Positions 42,056 to 53,939 of a DNA stretch of 54,515 bases are shown piece by piece; position 1 is the stretch's first letter, and every line of letters begins with the position of its first letter. This DNA comes from Ascidiaceihabitans sp. (lineage in GTDB: Bacteria; Pseudomonadota; Alphaproteobacteria; Rhodobacterales; Rhodobacteraceae). The stretch covers positions 1 through 54,515 of the forward strand of contig JAOEQC010000004.1 in NCBI GenBank assembly GCA_028388995.1, written 5' to 3'. The notes beneath the pieces are model-generated. The model saw only the letters and a program-made list of their open reading frames with translations, did not search any database and was not told the DNA's origin. The translations under genes were made by a program, and so were the position numbers.

Positions 42056-43584
42056 AAAAAGCGATCGACCAGCGTTAAACCAAAGGCACCGATCCCAACG
42101 GAACAAACAGCCGTAAGGATAATCCAACGCCAAAACGTTGGGCGATTAGGAGTCTCGAGTTGACCCTGTTGAATCAACAGGCCTTCGACCAATGCCGGCA
42201 GGCGCGGGCCAAAGCGCGCCAGAACGCGCGCGGTTTTCCCAAGATCAGATAGAACAGCCTTCGGCCCAATGGACTTCGTGATATAATCGGTCACAATTGG
42301 GCTGGCGACTTCCCAGATGTTGATTTGCGGATTCAAACTACGGGCGACGCCTTCGACCACAACCATGGTGCGTTGCAGCAAAATCAATTCGGTCCGTGTT
42401 TCCATGCCAAAGCGTTCTGTTACCTCAAACAGATAGCTGAACAAACGACCCATAGACATCTGAGATGCATCCATCCCAAAAATGGGTTCGCCAACAGCGC
42501 GCAAAGCGCGTGCAAATTCATCTACATCTTTGTCAGCAGGAACATAGCCCGCTTCAAAATGGACCTGCGCGACCCGCTTGTAATCCTTGCAAATGAAGCC
42601 GTACAAAATCTCGGCGTAAACGCGACGTGTGTATTCATCGATGTGGCCCATGATCCCAAAATCATAGGCGATGATGTCACCGTTTGGAGCAACCTTTAGA
42701 TTGCCTTGGTGCATGTCAGCATGGAAATAGCCGTCGCGTAGTGCATGGCTTAAAAACAATTGTAAAACTCGATCACCAAGCAAAGCGCGGTTGTGACCCG
42801 CCGCATCAATTGCATCGTTGTCGCCCATTGGAGCGCCGTCTGCCCAACCTAAAGTCATCACACGACGTGCTGAATATTCCCACTTGATCTTCGGAAGTTG
42901 AAAGCCTTCATCATTCACGGCGTTAGCCGCAAATTCAGAAGCTGCAGAACTTTCTAAGCGCAGATCAAGTTCACCCTGAACCACGCCATCAAAATGTTCG
43001 ATCACTTCGATGGGCCTAAGGCGACGAGTACTTGGAGCGCAAATTTCCATAATCCGTGCAGCAAGATAAAACGCATCAACGTCTTTGCCAAATGCCCGTT
43101 CAATTCTGGGACGTAACACCTTAACCGCAACATCTTCACCCGTTGCGGCAACACGTGCCCGGTGGACCTGCGCGATAGAAGCCGCAGCGACGGGTTCGCT
43201 AAACTCTGAAAAAATATGATCAACAGGCTGGCCCAATTCCCGTTCGATCTCTGCCTTGGCTTCCTCGATTGAGAATGGCGGTAGTTTGTCTTGAAGCACA
43301 CGCAGTTGAACCGCCAACTCAGCGCCAACTACATCAGGACGAGTCGAAAGAACTTGCCCCAATTTAATATATGCAGGACCCAGTGCTGTCAGCGCACGGG
43401 TCGCTGGTGGCATTTCAGGGTCACCTTTGTAGCCTAACCACATAAATGGCTTGCCCAGCGCCTTGGCCACAAACCGCAGAGAACGCGGCGCTTCAAACGC
43501 ATCCAGCACAACATTCATCGCGCCTGTGCGTTCAAGTGTTGCGCCTGTACGGATCAGTCGCCAGATATTGTGTGGGCCGCGCAT
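42052..43584 (-). CDS. ubiB: Ubiquinone biosynthesis kinase-like protein (ABC1/ADCK family)
   Basis: A 510-residue atypical kinase-like protein needed for ubiquinone synthesis. The ABC1 family's signature KxGQ motif is seen in AYIKLGQVLSTRPD, the Ala-rich nucleotide loop in EPVAAASIAQVHRA, and the catalytic and metal sites in YFHADMHQGNLKV and IAYDFGIMG. One or two membrane helices stand at the C-terminal end (~480-505, FWRWIILTAVCSVGIGAFGL). I chose the ATG at 43584 (MRGPHNIWRL), one base after the ubiE stop, which fits translational coupling; an in-frame start 11 codons upstream lies inside ubiE. It converges on the phosphatase gene. Confidence 0.95.
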   Translation of the reverse strand: MRGPHNIWRLIRTGATLERTGAMNVVLDAFEAPRSLRFVAKALGKPFMWLGYKGDPEMPPATRALTALGPAYIKLGQVLSTRPDVVGAELAVQLRVLQDKLPPFSIEEAKAEIERELGQPVDHIFSEFSEPVAAASIAQVHRARVAATGEDVAVKVLRPRIERAFGKDVDAFYLAARIMEICAPSTRRLRPIEVIEHFDGVVQGELDLRLESSAASEFAANAVNDEGFQLPKIKWEYSARRVMTLGWADGAPMGDNDAIDAAGHNRALLGDRVLQLFLSHALRDGYFHADMHQGNLKVAPNGDIIAYDFGIMGHIDEYTRRVYAEILYGFICKDYKRVAQVHFEAGYVPADKDVDEFARALRAVGEPIFGMDASQMSMGRLFSYLFEVTERFGMETRTELILLQRTMVVVEGVARSLNPQINIWEVASPIVTDYITKSIGPKAVLSDLGKTARVLARFGPRLPALVEGLLIQQGQLETPNRPTFWRWIILTAVCSVGIGAFGLTLVDRFF

Positions 43585-43585
43585 A

Positions 43586-44338
43586 TTAGATTTTCCATCC
43601 TGAATGCAGTGCTGCAATTCCCATAGTCATATTTCGGTATTTCGCATTTGCAAAACCAGCGACGCACAACATTTCCAAAAATGTTTCCTGATCGGGGAAA
43701 TTGCGGATTGATTCGACCAAATACTGATAGCTTTCACTATCGTTTGCGATCATTTTTCCCATCTTGGGGATCACATTGAAAGAATACAGATCATATGCTT
43801 TTTGCATTGCTGCATTCGGCAGTTGGCTGAATTCCAAAACCATCAAACGACCACCCGGACGCAGCACTCGATAAGCTTCGTTCAGCGCCTCCTGCGGGCG
43901 GGTCACGTTACGAATGCCAAAGCTGATTGTGTAAACATCAAAGCTGTTATCCTCGAACGGCAGCGCCAAAGCATCACCCACAACCCAATCAAGATTGTCT
44001 TGCATGCTTTCCGCTTCAGCCCGTTTTCGGCCTTCAATCAACATAGGTTCTGTCAGATCAAGAACTGTCGCATGACCGCTGCCAGCACGTTTTAGAAATT
44101 TGAACGACACATCACCGGTCCCGCCAGCAACATCCAATAGCTTTTGGCCACTGCGAGGGGCCAACCAATCCATCATCGCATTTTTCCAAATGCGGTGGAT
44201 GCCCATGCTCATGACATCGTTCATAATGTCATAATTACTAGCAACAGAGTTGAACACGCCCTGTACCCGACCAGCTTTTTCGCCTTCAGGTACGGTTTCA
44301 AAGCCAAAATGGGTGGTATTTGCGCTATCTTGAGTCAT
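43586..44338 (-). CDS. ubiE: Bifunctional demethylmenaquinone/2-methoxy-6-polyprenyl-1,4-benzoquinol methyltransferase
   Basis: A 250-residue SAM-dependent C-methyltransferase of the ubiquinone pathway. The SAM-binding motif [16 protein letters not shown], motif [20 protein letters not shown] and the UbiE signature [31 protein letters not shown] are clear. The N-terminal [20 protein letters not shown] with [11 protein letters not shown] is standard for UbiE, and the end [12 protein letters not shown] is complete. It is the first gene of a ubiE-ubiB operon and is divergent from mutM, with ~110 bases between. Confidence 0.97.
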   Translation of the reverse strand: MTQDSANTTHFGFETVPEGEKAGRVQGVFNSVASNYDIMNDVMSMGIHRIWKNAMMDWLAPRSGQKLLDVAGGTGDVSFKFLKRAGSGHATVLDLTEPMLIEGRKRAEAESMQDNLDWVVGDALALPFEDNSFDVYTISFGIRNVTRPQEALNEAYRVLRPGGRLMVLEFSQLPNAAMQKAYDLYSFNVIPKMGKMIANDSESYQYLVESIRNFPDQETFLEMLCVAGFANAKYRNMTMGIAALHSGWKI

Positions 44339-44450
44339 AGGTCTTGTCGTCCTTACAATATGCTCTTGTTATAAGAGGCTGGGGGTCACGCACAATACAC
44401 CCCTTTGTCACAGGTATCGTCCTGCGCCCGTTAATAAAAGTGAGTATCCA

Positions 44451-45302
44451 ATGCCCGAACTTCCAGAGGTTGAGACGGTCCGTCGCGGTTTAACGCCAGC
44501 TATGGAGCAGCAGGTCATCGTCCAGGCAGATGTAAACCGCCCTGATTTACGCTGGCCTTTCCCTGACAACATGTCAGAGCGCCTGACTGGCAGAACCGTT
44601 TTGAGACTGCGCAGACGTTCGAAATACGTACTGGCAGACCTAAGCAGTGGTGAAACATTACTAATCCACTTGGGCATGTCCGGCCGTATGCTGATTTCTG
44701 GTGATCCATTGGGGCAATTTGTGCATGAACACCCAGCACCCGAAAAACACGATCATGTGGTTTTTCACATGGGCAACGGCGCACGCGTGACTTTTAACGA
44801 TCCACGTCGCTTCGGCGCAATGGATTTATTGGACACAGCAACCGCAGAAAAACACAAATTGCTGGCAGCGCTGGGCCCTGAACCCCTCGGGAACGATTTT
44901 AACGAATCAGTCTTAATCACAGCCTTCGAAAACAAGAAATCGCCGGTTAAAACTGCATTGCTAGATCAGGGAATCGTCTGTGGCTTGGGCAACATTTACG
45001 TCTGTGAGGCACTTTTTCGCGCAGGCATCGCCCCAACACGACTTGCCAAAGACCTGACAAAAAAGCGGGTCAGATCACTGATTCCAATCATCCGAGATGT
45101 CTTATCTGAGGCGATTGAGGTGGGAGGATCTTCGCTTAAAGATTTCCGCCAAGCAGATGGAGAACTTGGATATTTTCAACATTCCTTTAACGTATATGGG
45201 CGCGAGGGAGACCCTTGTCGTACAGAAGGTTGTACAAAAGACATAGAACGCATTGTTCAGTCCGGCAGATCATCGTTCCATTGCCCCTCCTGCCAAACAT
45301 AG
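44451..45302 (+). CDS. mutM: Formamidopyrimidine-DNA glycosylase
   Basis: MutM (Fpg) removes oxidised purines such as 8-oxoguanine and cuts the abasic site. The catalytic start [14 protein letters not shown] (Pro 2, Glu 3), the beta-hairpin Lys region, [12 protein letters not shown], the helix-two-turn-helix with [19 protein letters not shown] and the zinc finger (Cys-x4-Cys...Cys-x2-Cys, CRTEGC to CPSC) at the end are intact. At 283 residues it has the usual length. It is transcribed divergently from ubiE and followed 61 bases later by the enoyl-CoA hydratase, a common neighbour in alphaproteobacteria. Confidence 0.97.
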   Translation: MPELPEVETVRRGLTPAMEQQVIVQADVNRPDLRWPFPDNMSERLTGRTVLRLRRRSKYVLADLSSGETLLIHLGMSGRMLISGDPLGQFVHEHPAPEKHDHVVFHMGNGARVTFNDPRRFGAMDLLDTATAEKHKLLAALGPEPLGNDFNESVLITAFENKKSPVKTALLDQGIVCGLGNIYVCEALFRAGIAPTRLAKDLTKKRVRSLIPIIRDVLSEAIEVGGSSLKDFRQADGELGYFQHSFNVYGREGDPCRTEGCTKDIERIVQSGRSSFHCPSCQT

Positions 45303-45363
45303 CTTGAAACAGACTTCAGCCGTGATAATAAATAGCTCTGACATGGATAACGGAAGAACCTAA

Positions 45364-46140
45364 ATGGCATATGAAACCATCATCGTTGATGTTGAAAACC
45401 ACGTCGCACTTATAACGTTAAACCGGCCTGACGCGCTCAATGCTTTGAATGCTCAGCTTCTTGGTGAACTGGCCGATGCAATGACAGCCTGCCAAAGCAA
45501 CGACAAAGTGCGTTGCATTGTGTTGACCGGTTCCGAAAGAGCCTTTGCCGCTGGTGCCGACATCGCAATGATGCGTGAAATGACATTTGTGGAAGCCTTT
45601 ACCACAGACCTATTCACTCCAGAAACCGATCAAATTTTGCGTGTGCGCAAACCAATTATCGCAGCCGTCTCTGGGTATGCGCTGGGCGGTGGTGCTGAAT
45701 TGGCAATGATGTGCGATTTCATCATTTGCTCTGAGACTGCCAAATTCGGTCAGCCAGAAATCAATCTAGGTGTCATGGCTGGTATCGGCGGCACACAACG
45801 CTTGACTCGTTTTGTTGGCAAATCCAAAGCTATGGATATGAACCTAACTGGGCGCTTCATGGATGCGGACGAGGCAGAGCGTAGTGGCCTAGTTAGCCGT
45901 GTTGTCCCAGTTAAACGCTTGCTCGAAGAGTCGTTGGGCGCTGCGCAAAAGATCTCTGAAAAATCAATTCTTTCGACTATGGCCGTTAAAGAATCAGTAA
46001 ACCGATCCTATGAGGTTTCCTTAAATGAGGGACTTTTGTTTGAACGCCGCGTTTTCCACGCACTTTTCGCGACCGAGGACCAAGCAGAAGGCATGTCGGC
46101 ATTCCTAGAAAAGCGTGAGGCACAGTTCCGCGACAAGTAA
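45364..46140 (+). CDS. Enoyl-CoA hydratase
   Basis: A 258-residue crotonase-family protein. The N-terminal VALITLNRPDALNALNAQLL, the oxyanion hole segment AFAAGADIAMM, the catalytic Glu-containing ALGGGAELAMMCDFIICSE and FGQPEINLGVMAGIGGTQRL (second catalytic Glu) are all present, so it should add water to trans-2-enoyl-CoA in fatty-acid beta-oxidation or an amino-acid catabolic pathway. FadB-type partner genes are not in the window. It lies between mutM and rpsT on the same strand. Codon use matches the core. Other crotonase reactions are possible but both Glu residues favour hydratase. Confidence 0.93.
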   Translation: MAYETIIVDVENHVALITLNRPDALNALNAQLLGELADAMTACQSNDKVRCIVLTGSERAFAAGADIAMMREMTFVEAFTTDLFTPETDQILRVRKPIIAAVSGYALGGGAELAMMCDFIICSETAKFGQPEINLGVMAGIGGTQRLTRFVGKSKAMDMNLTGRFMDADEAERSGLVSRVVPVKRLLEESLGAAQKISEKSILSTMAVKESVNRSYEVSLNEGLLFERRVFHALFATEDQAEGMSAFLEKREAQFRDK

Positions 46141-46249
46141 CGCCATTCATACATTGACTCACAAGGCCTTCGCGCCTAAACACGCGACTTCACCGCAGCT
46201 TTTAGCTGTTTAAAACTACCGCACCGAACATGAAACGGGACGAGATAAA

Positions 46250-46513
46250 ATGGCAAATACGCCTCAAGCCAAGAAACGCGCACGTCAAAACGAACGCCGT
46301 GCAGCTGTAAACAAAGCGCGCCGCTCGCGCATCAAAACATTCCTGCGTGCTGTCGAAGAAGCCATCGAATCTGGCGACAAAGAAGCATCAACCGCAGCAC
46401 TTCGTGCAGCACAGCCTGAGCTGATGCGCGGTGTGACCAAAGGTATTTTCCACAAGAACACAGTGTCGCGCAAAATTTCGCGCCTGTCTGCACGTGTTAA
46501 AGCAATCGCTTAA
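46250..46513 (+). CDS. rpsT: Small subunit ribosomal protein bS20
   Basis: An 87-residue, very basic helical protein: [60 protein letters not shown]. It binds 16S rRNA early in 30S assembly. All family marks and length are right. The adjacent rpsT-dnaA order is typical of alphaproteobacteria. It has its own strong terminator. Confidence 0.98.
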   Translation: MANTPQAKKRARQNERRAAVNKARRSRIKTFLRAVEEAIESGDKEASTAALRAAQPELMRGVTKGIFHKNTVSRKISRLSARVKAIA

Positions 46514-46532
46514 ACCGATCAAAAGTATCGTG

Positions 46533-46565
46533 AAAAAGGCACCGCTTACTGCGGTGCCTTTTTTG
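46533..46565 (+). terminator. Rho-independent terminator after rpsT
   Basis: AAAAAGGCACCGC pairs with GCGGTGCCTTTTT around a 5-base loop, followed by further T. It begins 20 bases beyond the rpsT stop. Confidence 0.95.
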
Positions 46566-47025
46566 GTTCCAGTACACAAACAACGGTTCCTCAGATTCTT
46601 TTCGTAGAATCACTGAGTCAACAATGAAGTTCTATTGCCGCACCACTCTCCAACTTGTTACCATTATCTCAAGCGATTCACTTCGCCTACTGGGGGACAG
46701 TTCAAACCCAACGGTTTCTGGGACGGGACAGTTGGGCTGAAGGTAAGAAGAGCGCAATGCGTTTCTTCAACATCCGCTTTTTATTGCTAACGCGATATGA
46801 GCCTGTCGGAAATATTGGTGTACGGGACGGTATGATATTTGATCAAGATTCACTGCTGTGACTCGATTAACTCCATATCGAATCTGTCAGAATCCAAACG
46901 AAAGGGCCTGTTTCTGGTTGGGAACAGATCTAAATTTTTCGTCTAGTGGTAAGTGAATTGTGATTAAGCTGAATGAGCCAAGACGCTTATCTGGTTGTAA
47001 TACATGAATGGACGGTGCACGGCGT
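46566..47025 (+). promoter_or_regulatory. Region upstream of dnaA
   Basis: A 460-base stretch without a convincing gene. It must hold the dnaA promoter. I see two near-copies of GGGACAGTT (46692-46701 and 46725-46733) and a CCCAAC / GTTGGG hairpin (46707-46736) but no cluster of TTATCCACA-type DnaA boxes, so I do not claim a replication origin. A short open frame at 46655-46861 has no ribosome site and no family likeness. Confidence 0.4.
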
Positions 47026-48381
47026 ATGACACAACAAGAATGGGAACAACTGAACCAACAGTTGCTCAAAACAATCGGCCAGAACAATGTCAAGACGTGG
47101 ATCGAACCACTTAAGTTTCGTAACTTGCAAGATGGTATCGCAACCTTCCACGTTCCAACGAATTTTCTTGGAAACTATGTAAGCCAAAATTTCGCTGACG
47201 CGATCCTACACGAGTTACGTACAGTTGATCCATCAGTTTGCCGTTTAAGCTTTGCCGTTCCAACGCACACCTCAACATCACGCCCACAGGCTCCTACAGC
47301 AACAGCACGAGTTGCAAAGGTTGCAGCCCCGCGCCCCACGTTGAATACAGCACCAATTGATAAACGCTTCACCTTCGACAGCTTTGTTGTTGGCAAACCA
47401 AACGAATTGGCGCACGCTGCTGCAAAACGCGTTGCTGAAGGTGGTCCCGTCACGTTTAACCCACTGTTCCTTTATGGTGGCGTTGGATTAGGCAAAACGC
47501 ACTTGATGCATGCTATCGCTTGGGAACTGCAGACCAGCCGTCCTGATCTAAACGTTTTGTACCTATCAGCCGAACAATTCATGTACCGTTTCGTACAAGC
47601 ATTACGCGATCGCACGATGATGGATTTCAAAGAAATTTTCCGCTCTGTTGATGTTTTGATGGTCGATGACGTTCAATTCATCGCAGGCAAAGACAGCACG
47701 CAAGAAGAATTTTTCCACACGTTCAACGCGCTTGTTGATCAAAACAAGCAGATCATCATTTCTGCTGACCGCGCACCGGGCGAGATCAAGAACCTAGAAG
47801 ATCGTGTTAAGTCACGTTTGCAATGTGGTTTGGTCGTGGACCTCCACCCAACGGATTACGAACTGCGTCTTGGCATCCTGCAAAGCAAAGTGGAAATGCA
47901 ACAGGCCAACTATCCGGGCCTAAAAGTTGAAGATGGCGTGCTTGAATTCCTTGCGCACCGCATTTCGACCAACGTTCGTGTTCTTGAGGGTGCGTTGACC
48001 CGTCTATTTGCATTCGCCTCTCTTGTTGGCCGCGAAATCAACATGGAGCTGACCCAAGATTGCTTGGCTGATGTTCTGCGCGCGTCTGAGCGTAAAATCA
48101 CAGTTGAAGAAATTCAGCGCAAAGTATCCGATCACTTCAATATTCGCCTCAGCGATATGATTGGCCCTAAACGCTTGCGCAGCTATGCACGCCCACGTCA
48201 GGTGGCAATGTATCTTTGCAAGAAGATGACCAGTCGCTCGTTGCCAGAAATTGGGCGCCGTTTTGGCGGCCGTGATCACACAACAGTCATGCACGGTGTT
48301 CGCCGCATTGAAGAGCTAAAAGTTCAAGATGGGCAGATGGCTGAAGACCTGGAATTACTGCGGCGTTCACTCGAAGCCTGA
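47026..48381 (+). CDS. dnaA: Chromosomal replication initiator protein
   Basis: DnaA binds the origin and melts it with ATP. The protein (451 residues from the ATG at 47026) has domain I (1-85, NVKTWIEPLKFRNLQDGIA), a short linker rich in Ala/Thr/Pro, the AAA+ domain with Walker A GGVGLGKTHL, Walker B VLMVDDVQFIAGK and sensor motifs (ISADRAPGEIKNLEDRVKSR), and domain IV with the signature GRDHTTVMHGVRRIE. The start is uncertain: an ATG six codons earlier (47008) is possible, but the family usually begins MTQxxWxQ, as the chosen start does. It is followed by dnaN after 132 bases that include a two-state hairpin. Confidence 0.96.
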   Translation: MTQQEWEQLNQQLLKTIGQNNVKTWIEPLKFRNLQDGIATFHVPTNFLGNYVSQNFADAILHELRTVDPSVCRLSFAVPTHTSTSRPQAPTATARVAKVAAPRPTLNTAPIDKRFTFDSFVVGKPNELAHAAAKRVAEGGPVTFNPLFLYGGVGLGKTHLMHAIAWELQTSRPDLNVLYLSAEQFMYRFVQALRDRTMMDFKEIFRSVDVLMVDDVQFIAGKDSTQEEFFHTFNALVDQNKQIIISADRAPGEIKNLEDRVKSRLQCGLVVDLHPTDYELRLGILQSKVEMQQANYPGLKVEDGVLEFLAHRISTNVRVLEGALTRLFAFASLVGREINMELTQDCLADVLRASERKITVEEIQRKVSDHFNIRLSDMIGPKRLRSYARPRQVAMYLCKKMTSRSLPEIGRRFGGRDHTTVMHGVRRIEELKVQDGQMAEDLELLRRSLEA

Positions 48382-48464
48382 CCTAAAAATCACACTAATG
48401 TGGCAGCTTCACTTGACGACCCAGCTAATCCGCCTCAAAACCAATTAAACGCTTGAGAATATGC

Positions 48465-48500
48465 CGGGACAGGGTATTTTGACTGTCCCGACAGTCGGGA
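48465..48500 (+). promoter_or_regulatory. Two alternative hairpins in the dnaN leader
   Basis: CGGGACAG (48465-48472) can pair with CTGTCCCG (48483-48490) around a 10-base loop. The second half of that same arm, TCCCGA (48486-48491), can instead pair with TCGGGA (48495-48500) around a 3-base loop. The two forms exclude each other and lie just before the GGAG ribosome site of dnaN. Confidence 0.5.
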
Positions 48501-48513
48501 TTGGAGAAGCCAC

Positions 48514-49632
48514 ATGAAAATCAGTATCGAACGCAGTGATCTGCTAAAAGCAGTGGCTCAAGCGCAGTCGGTTGTTGAACGCCGTAACACCATTCCAATT
48601 CTTGCAAATGTCTTAATTGAAGCCGAAGGATCAGATGTATCCTTCCGTGCAACCGACCTTGATATCGAAGCTGTCGACAAAACACCGGCACAAGTTGAGC
48701 GCGCAGGCGCAACGACCGTGTCCGCAACGACACTGCACGAAATTGTTCGCAAACTGCCAGACGGCGCATTGGTCACTCTAACAGCTGACAGCGCAGCCGG
48801 TCGTTTGACCGTTGAAGCGGGCCGCTCAAACTTCTCACTAGCGACTTTGCCACGCGAAGATTTTCCAGTCATGGCCTCTTCGGAATACGCATCAAACTTT
48901 AGCGTACCCGCACCTGTTCTGCGCCGCTTGTTTGATAAATCAAAATTTGCAATCTCAACAGAAGAAACCCGCTACTATTTGAATGGTGTTTATATGCACA
49001 TTTCTGAATCAGATGGCGGAAAAGTACTTCGCTGTGTGGCAACAGATGGACACCGTCTTGCCCGTATCGATGCGGACCTACCTGAAGGCGCTTCAGATAT
49101 GCCAGGCGTCATCGTTCCGCGCAAAACAGTTGGTGAAATGCGCAAGCTTCTTGACGATGACGATATGATGATTGCCGTTTCTGTTTCAGAGACAAAGGTT
49201 CGCTTTGCAACGCCAAACATCACGCTGACATCTAAAGTCATCGACGGCACATTCCCTGACTACACACGCGTCATCCCACAAGGGAATACACGTAAGTTAG
49301 AAGTAGACGCTGCTGATTTTGCAAAAGCCGTTGATCGCGTTGCGACTGTTTCATCGGAACGCTCACGCGCTGTTAAATTACAGCTGGAAGAAGATCGTTT
49401 GATCCTTTCCGTCAACGCACCGGACAGTGGTGCTGCTGAAGAAGAACTGGCTGTTGCTTATAGCGATGAGCCCTTGGAAATTGGATTTAACGCCAAATAT
49501 TTGCTTGAGATTGCAAACCAAGTTGATCGCGAAAATGCTGTCTTCCTGTTCAATTCATCAGGCGACCCGACATTGATGCGTGAAGGCAATGACCTTTCTG
49601 CAGTTTATGTCGTCATGCCGATGCGTGTCTAA
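48514..49632 (+). CDS. dnaN: DNA polymerase III beta sliding clamp
   Basis: The 372-residue clamp forms a ring dimer around DNA and holds the polymerase. The start MKISIERSDLLKAVAQAQSV and the interior ERRNTIPILANVLIEAEGSD, ETRYYLNGVYMHI, TDGHRLARIDADLPEG and FPDYTRVIPQ are standard, and the C terminus ends in DLSAVYVVMPMRV. All three clamp domains are complete. GGAG lies 7 bases before the ATG. It follows dnaA and precedes recF in the usual replication cluster. Confidence 0.98.
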   Translation: MKISIERSDLLKAVAQAQSVVERRNTIPILANVLIEAEGSDVSFRATDLDIEAVDKTPAQVERAGATTVSATTLHEIVRKLPDGALVTLTADSAAGRLTVEAGRSNFSLATLPREDFPVMASSEYASNFSVPAPVLRRLFDKSKFAISTEETRYYLNGVYMHISESDGGKVLRCVATDGHRLARIDADLPEGASDMPGVIVPRKTVGEMRKLLDDDDMMIAVSVSETKVRFATPNITLTSKVIDGTFPDYTRVIPQGNTRKLEVDAADFAKAVDRVATVSSERSRAVKLQLEEDRLILSVNAPDSGAAEEELAVAYSDEPLEIGFNAKYLLEIANQVDRENAVFLFNSSGDPTLMREGNDLSAVYVVMPMRV

Positions 49633-49680
49633 GTCTAAAAAACCGGCAGTAGTGCTTTTGGAACAAGAAAGGTCGCGGAC

Positions 49681-50781
49681 ATGTCGTTGTACCTTTCCTC
49701 ACTGATCGTTTCGCATTTCCGATCTCACAAAATTGCTCGTATTTCTGTCGATCAACGCCCTGTGGCGTTGTTCGGTCCAAATGGTGCTGGCAAAACCAAT
49801 ATACTAGAAGCGGTTTCTCTGTTCTCTCCGGGCCGTGGCTTTCGTCGGGCCAGTGCCGGGGATATGGCAAGACGACCCGAAGCGTTGGGCTGGAAAATCA
49901 GCGGGTTGCTGCATGCGCCAACACAAACACACGAGATTGATATTTGGTCTGAAGCGGGTGCAGCCCGACAACTACGTATAGACGAAAAGACAGCCCCTCA
50001 AACTGGGTTAGGCCGCGTTGCGCGTGTCCTATGGCTGATCCCCTCCATGGACCGCCTATGGATCGAGGGCGCAGAGGGTCGCAGGCGTTTTCTGGACCGC
50101 ATGACCCTTAGTTTTGAACCGCGCCATGCAGAACTATCCCTGACCTACGAAAAGGCAATGCGCGAACGCAATCGTCTGCTGAAAGATATGGTACGAGACC
50201 ACCATTGGTACACTGCACTTGAGGCAACCATGGCTGAGACGGGCGTTGCGATCCACAACAACCGATTGTCAGCATTAACGCAAATCGAAACAGCCCAAAC
50301 AGATGCTGTCACTGCTTTCCCAAATGCCTCCCTTGAACTGACTTATGCCGACGGTCCTTTACCCACGTCAGTAGATGACCTCTGTACTGCGTTAGCCGAA
50401 AATCGCCCGCGTGATTTGGCAGCTGGTCGCACATTGATTGGTCCACATCGCGCGGACTTGATCGGCACTTTCAAAGCTAAAGACGTACCTGCACGCGACT
50501 GTTCAACCGGAGAACAAAAAGCGCTGCTGGTCTCACTGATCCTCGCCAATGCCCGCGCCTTGGCACAAGATTTCGGTGCGCCACCGCTTTTGTTACTTGA
50601 TGAAGTCGCAGCCCACTTAGACGCGGACCGCCGCGCTGCCTTGTACGACGAAATTTCAGCTTTAGGGGCCCAAGCATGGATGACCGGTACAGGTACAGAG
50701 CTGTTTGACAGCTTAGGTGATCGCGCCCAATACCTTGAAGTCACCGAAGACGCAGGCACATCCATAGTTAGTGCCATATAA
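49681..50781 (+). CDS. recF: DNA replication and repair protein RecF
   Basis: RecF binds gapped DNA with ATP and helps load RecA through RecOR. The 366-residue protein has Walker A GPNGAGKTNILEAV (~33-46), FSPGRGFRRAS, the signature-like GPHRADL and TGEQKALLVSLILANARALA, and Walker B LLLDEVAAHLD. It starts at an ATG 48 bases after dnaN, with GAAAGGTCGCGGAC before it. Its stop overlaps the start of the LysE-type gene by one base (TAATG), so the two are translationally coupled. Confidence 0.97.
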   Translation: MSLYLSSLIVSHFRSHKIARISVDQRPVALFGPNGAGKTNILEAVSLFSPGRGFRRASAGDMARRPEALGWKISGLLHAPTQTHEIDIWSEAGAARQLRIDEKTAPQTGLGRVARVLWLIPSMDRLWIEGAEGRRRFLDRMTLSFEPRHAELSLTYEKAMRERNRLLKDMVRDHHWYTALEATMAETGVAIHNNRLSALTQIETAQTDAVTAFPNASLELTYADGPLPTSVDDLCTALAENRPRDLAAGRTLIGPHRADLIGTFKAKDVPARDCSTGEQKALLVSLILANARALAQDFGAPPLLLLDEVAAHLDADRRAALYDEISALGAQAWMTGTGTELFDSLGDRAQYLEVTEDAGTSIVSAI

Positions 50782-51401
50782 TGACACTAGATCCAAACGA
50801 CCTACTGCTTTATGCAGGCGCACTGCTCATCCTCTTTTTGACCCCCGGGCCTGTCTTGGTCGCATTAACTGCACGTGGGCTTTCAGGCGGCTTTCACGCT
50901 GCGTGGCCCTTGGCGCTAGGTGTTGCGGTTGGGGATATTGTTTGGCCACTGATCGCCATTCTTGGGATTTCATGGATTTTGTCGGTCTTTGATACTTTCA
51001 TGATTGTTCTTAGGTGGGTTGCTTGTGGGGTTTTCATTGCTTTGGGTTGGGCGCTTATCCGACACGCAGGTCGTGCCATTTCAAACGACAGCAGATTAAC
51101 GCGTCCAGGAATGTGGGCTGGTTTTCTGGCAGGAATTGCTGCAATTCTTGGCAACCCTAAAGCCGTCCTGTTTTACATGGGTGTATTGCCCGGGTTCTTC
51201 GATTTACGTACAGTCACTACGATCGACATCTTCGTAATCCTCTCAATATCCGTAGCTGTTCCATTTGTAGGGAACCTTGTTTTGGCAGGATGTGTTGGGC
51301 AAATTCGTGGCCTTTTATCCTCCTCCACACTTCTGAAAAATTTTAATATAGGATCGGGCGTATTGCTCATTCTTGTTGGGCTGGTCATTGCCGTCCTCTG
51401 A
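50781..51401 (+). CDS. LysE/RhtB family amino-acid exporter
   Basis: A 206-residue inner-membrane protein with about six helices. The N-terminal FLTPGPVLVALTARGLSGGF contains the PGP motif of the LysE/RhtB family, and GNPKAVLFYMGVLPGFFD is the second typical segment. Family members export amino acids or related compounds; the substrate here is unknown. It overlaps recF by one base and lies before gyrB, so it is carried within the replication cluster. The usual neighbour order would have recF and gyrB adjacent. No sign of recent transfer is visible. Confidence 0.9.
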   Translation: MTLDPNDLLLYAGALLILFLTPGPVLVALTARGLSGGFHAAWPLALGVAVGDIVWPLIAILGISWILSVFDTFMIVLRWVACGVFIALGWALIRHAGRAISNDSRLTRPGMWAGFLAGIAAILGNPKAVLFYMGVLPGFFDLRTVTTIDIFVILSISVAVPFVGNLVLAGCVGQIRGLLSSSTLLKNFNIGSGVLLILVGLVIAVL

Positions 51402-51467
51402 CACAAAATGTTGTGCCTAGCGCGTGACAATCCTCTCAAAAAACCATAAACTGTTACCAAATAATAA

Positions 51468-53897
<2,430 letters not shown>

Positions 53898-53902
53898 AAA
53901 TC

Positions 53903-53935
53903 AGTTGGCGCTGATTCAAATTTTCAGCGCCAACT
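53903..53935. terminator. Long hairpin after gyrB
   Basis: AGTTGGCGCTGA (53903-53914) pairs perfectly with TCAGCGCCAACT (53924-53935) around a 9-base loop, 6 bases after the gyrB stop. There is no T tract. It lies between gyrB and the converging flgI relic. Confidence 0.55.
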
Positions 53936-53939
53936 ACAA

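Noticed and set aside
46655-46861. 68-codon frame upstream of dnaA
   Set aside because: No ribosome site, no recognisable protein pattern, and it lies in the expected promoter region.
46566-47025. Possible replication origin upstream of dnaA
   Set aside because: No cluster of DnaA-box-like 9-mers and no clear AT-rich unwinding element; in this bacterial group the origin is often not next to dnaA.
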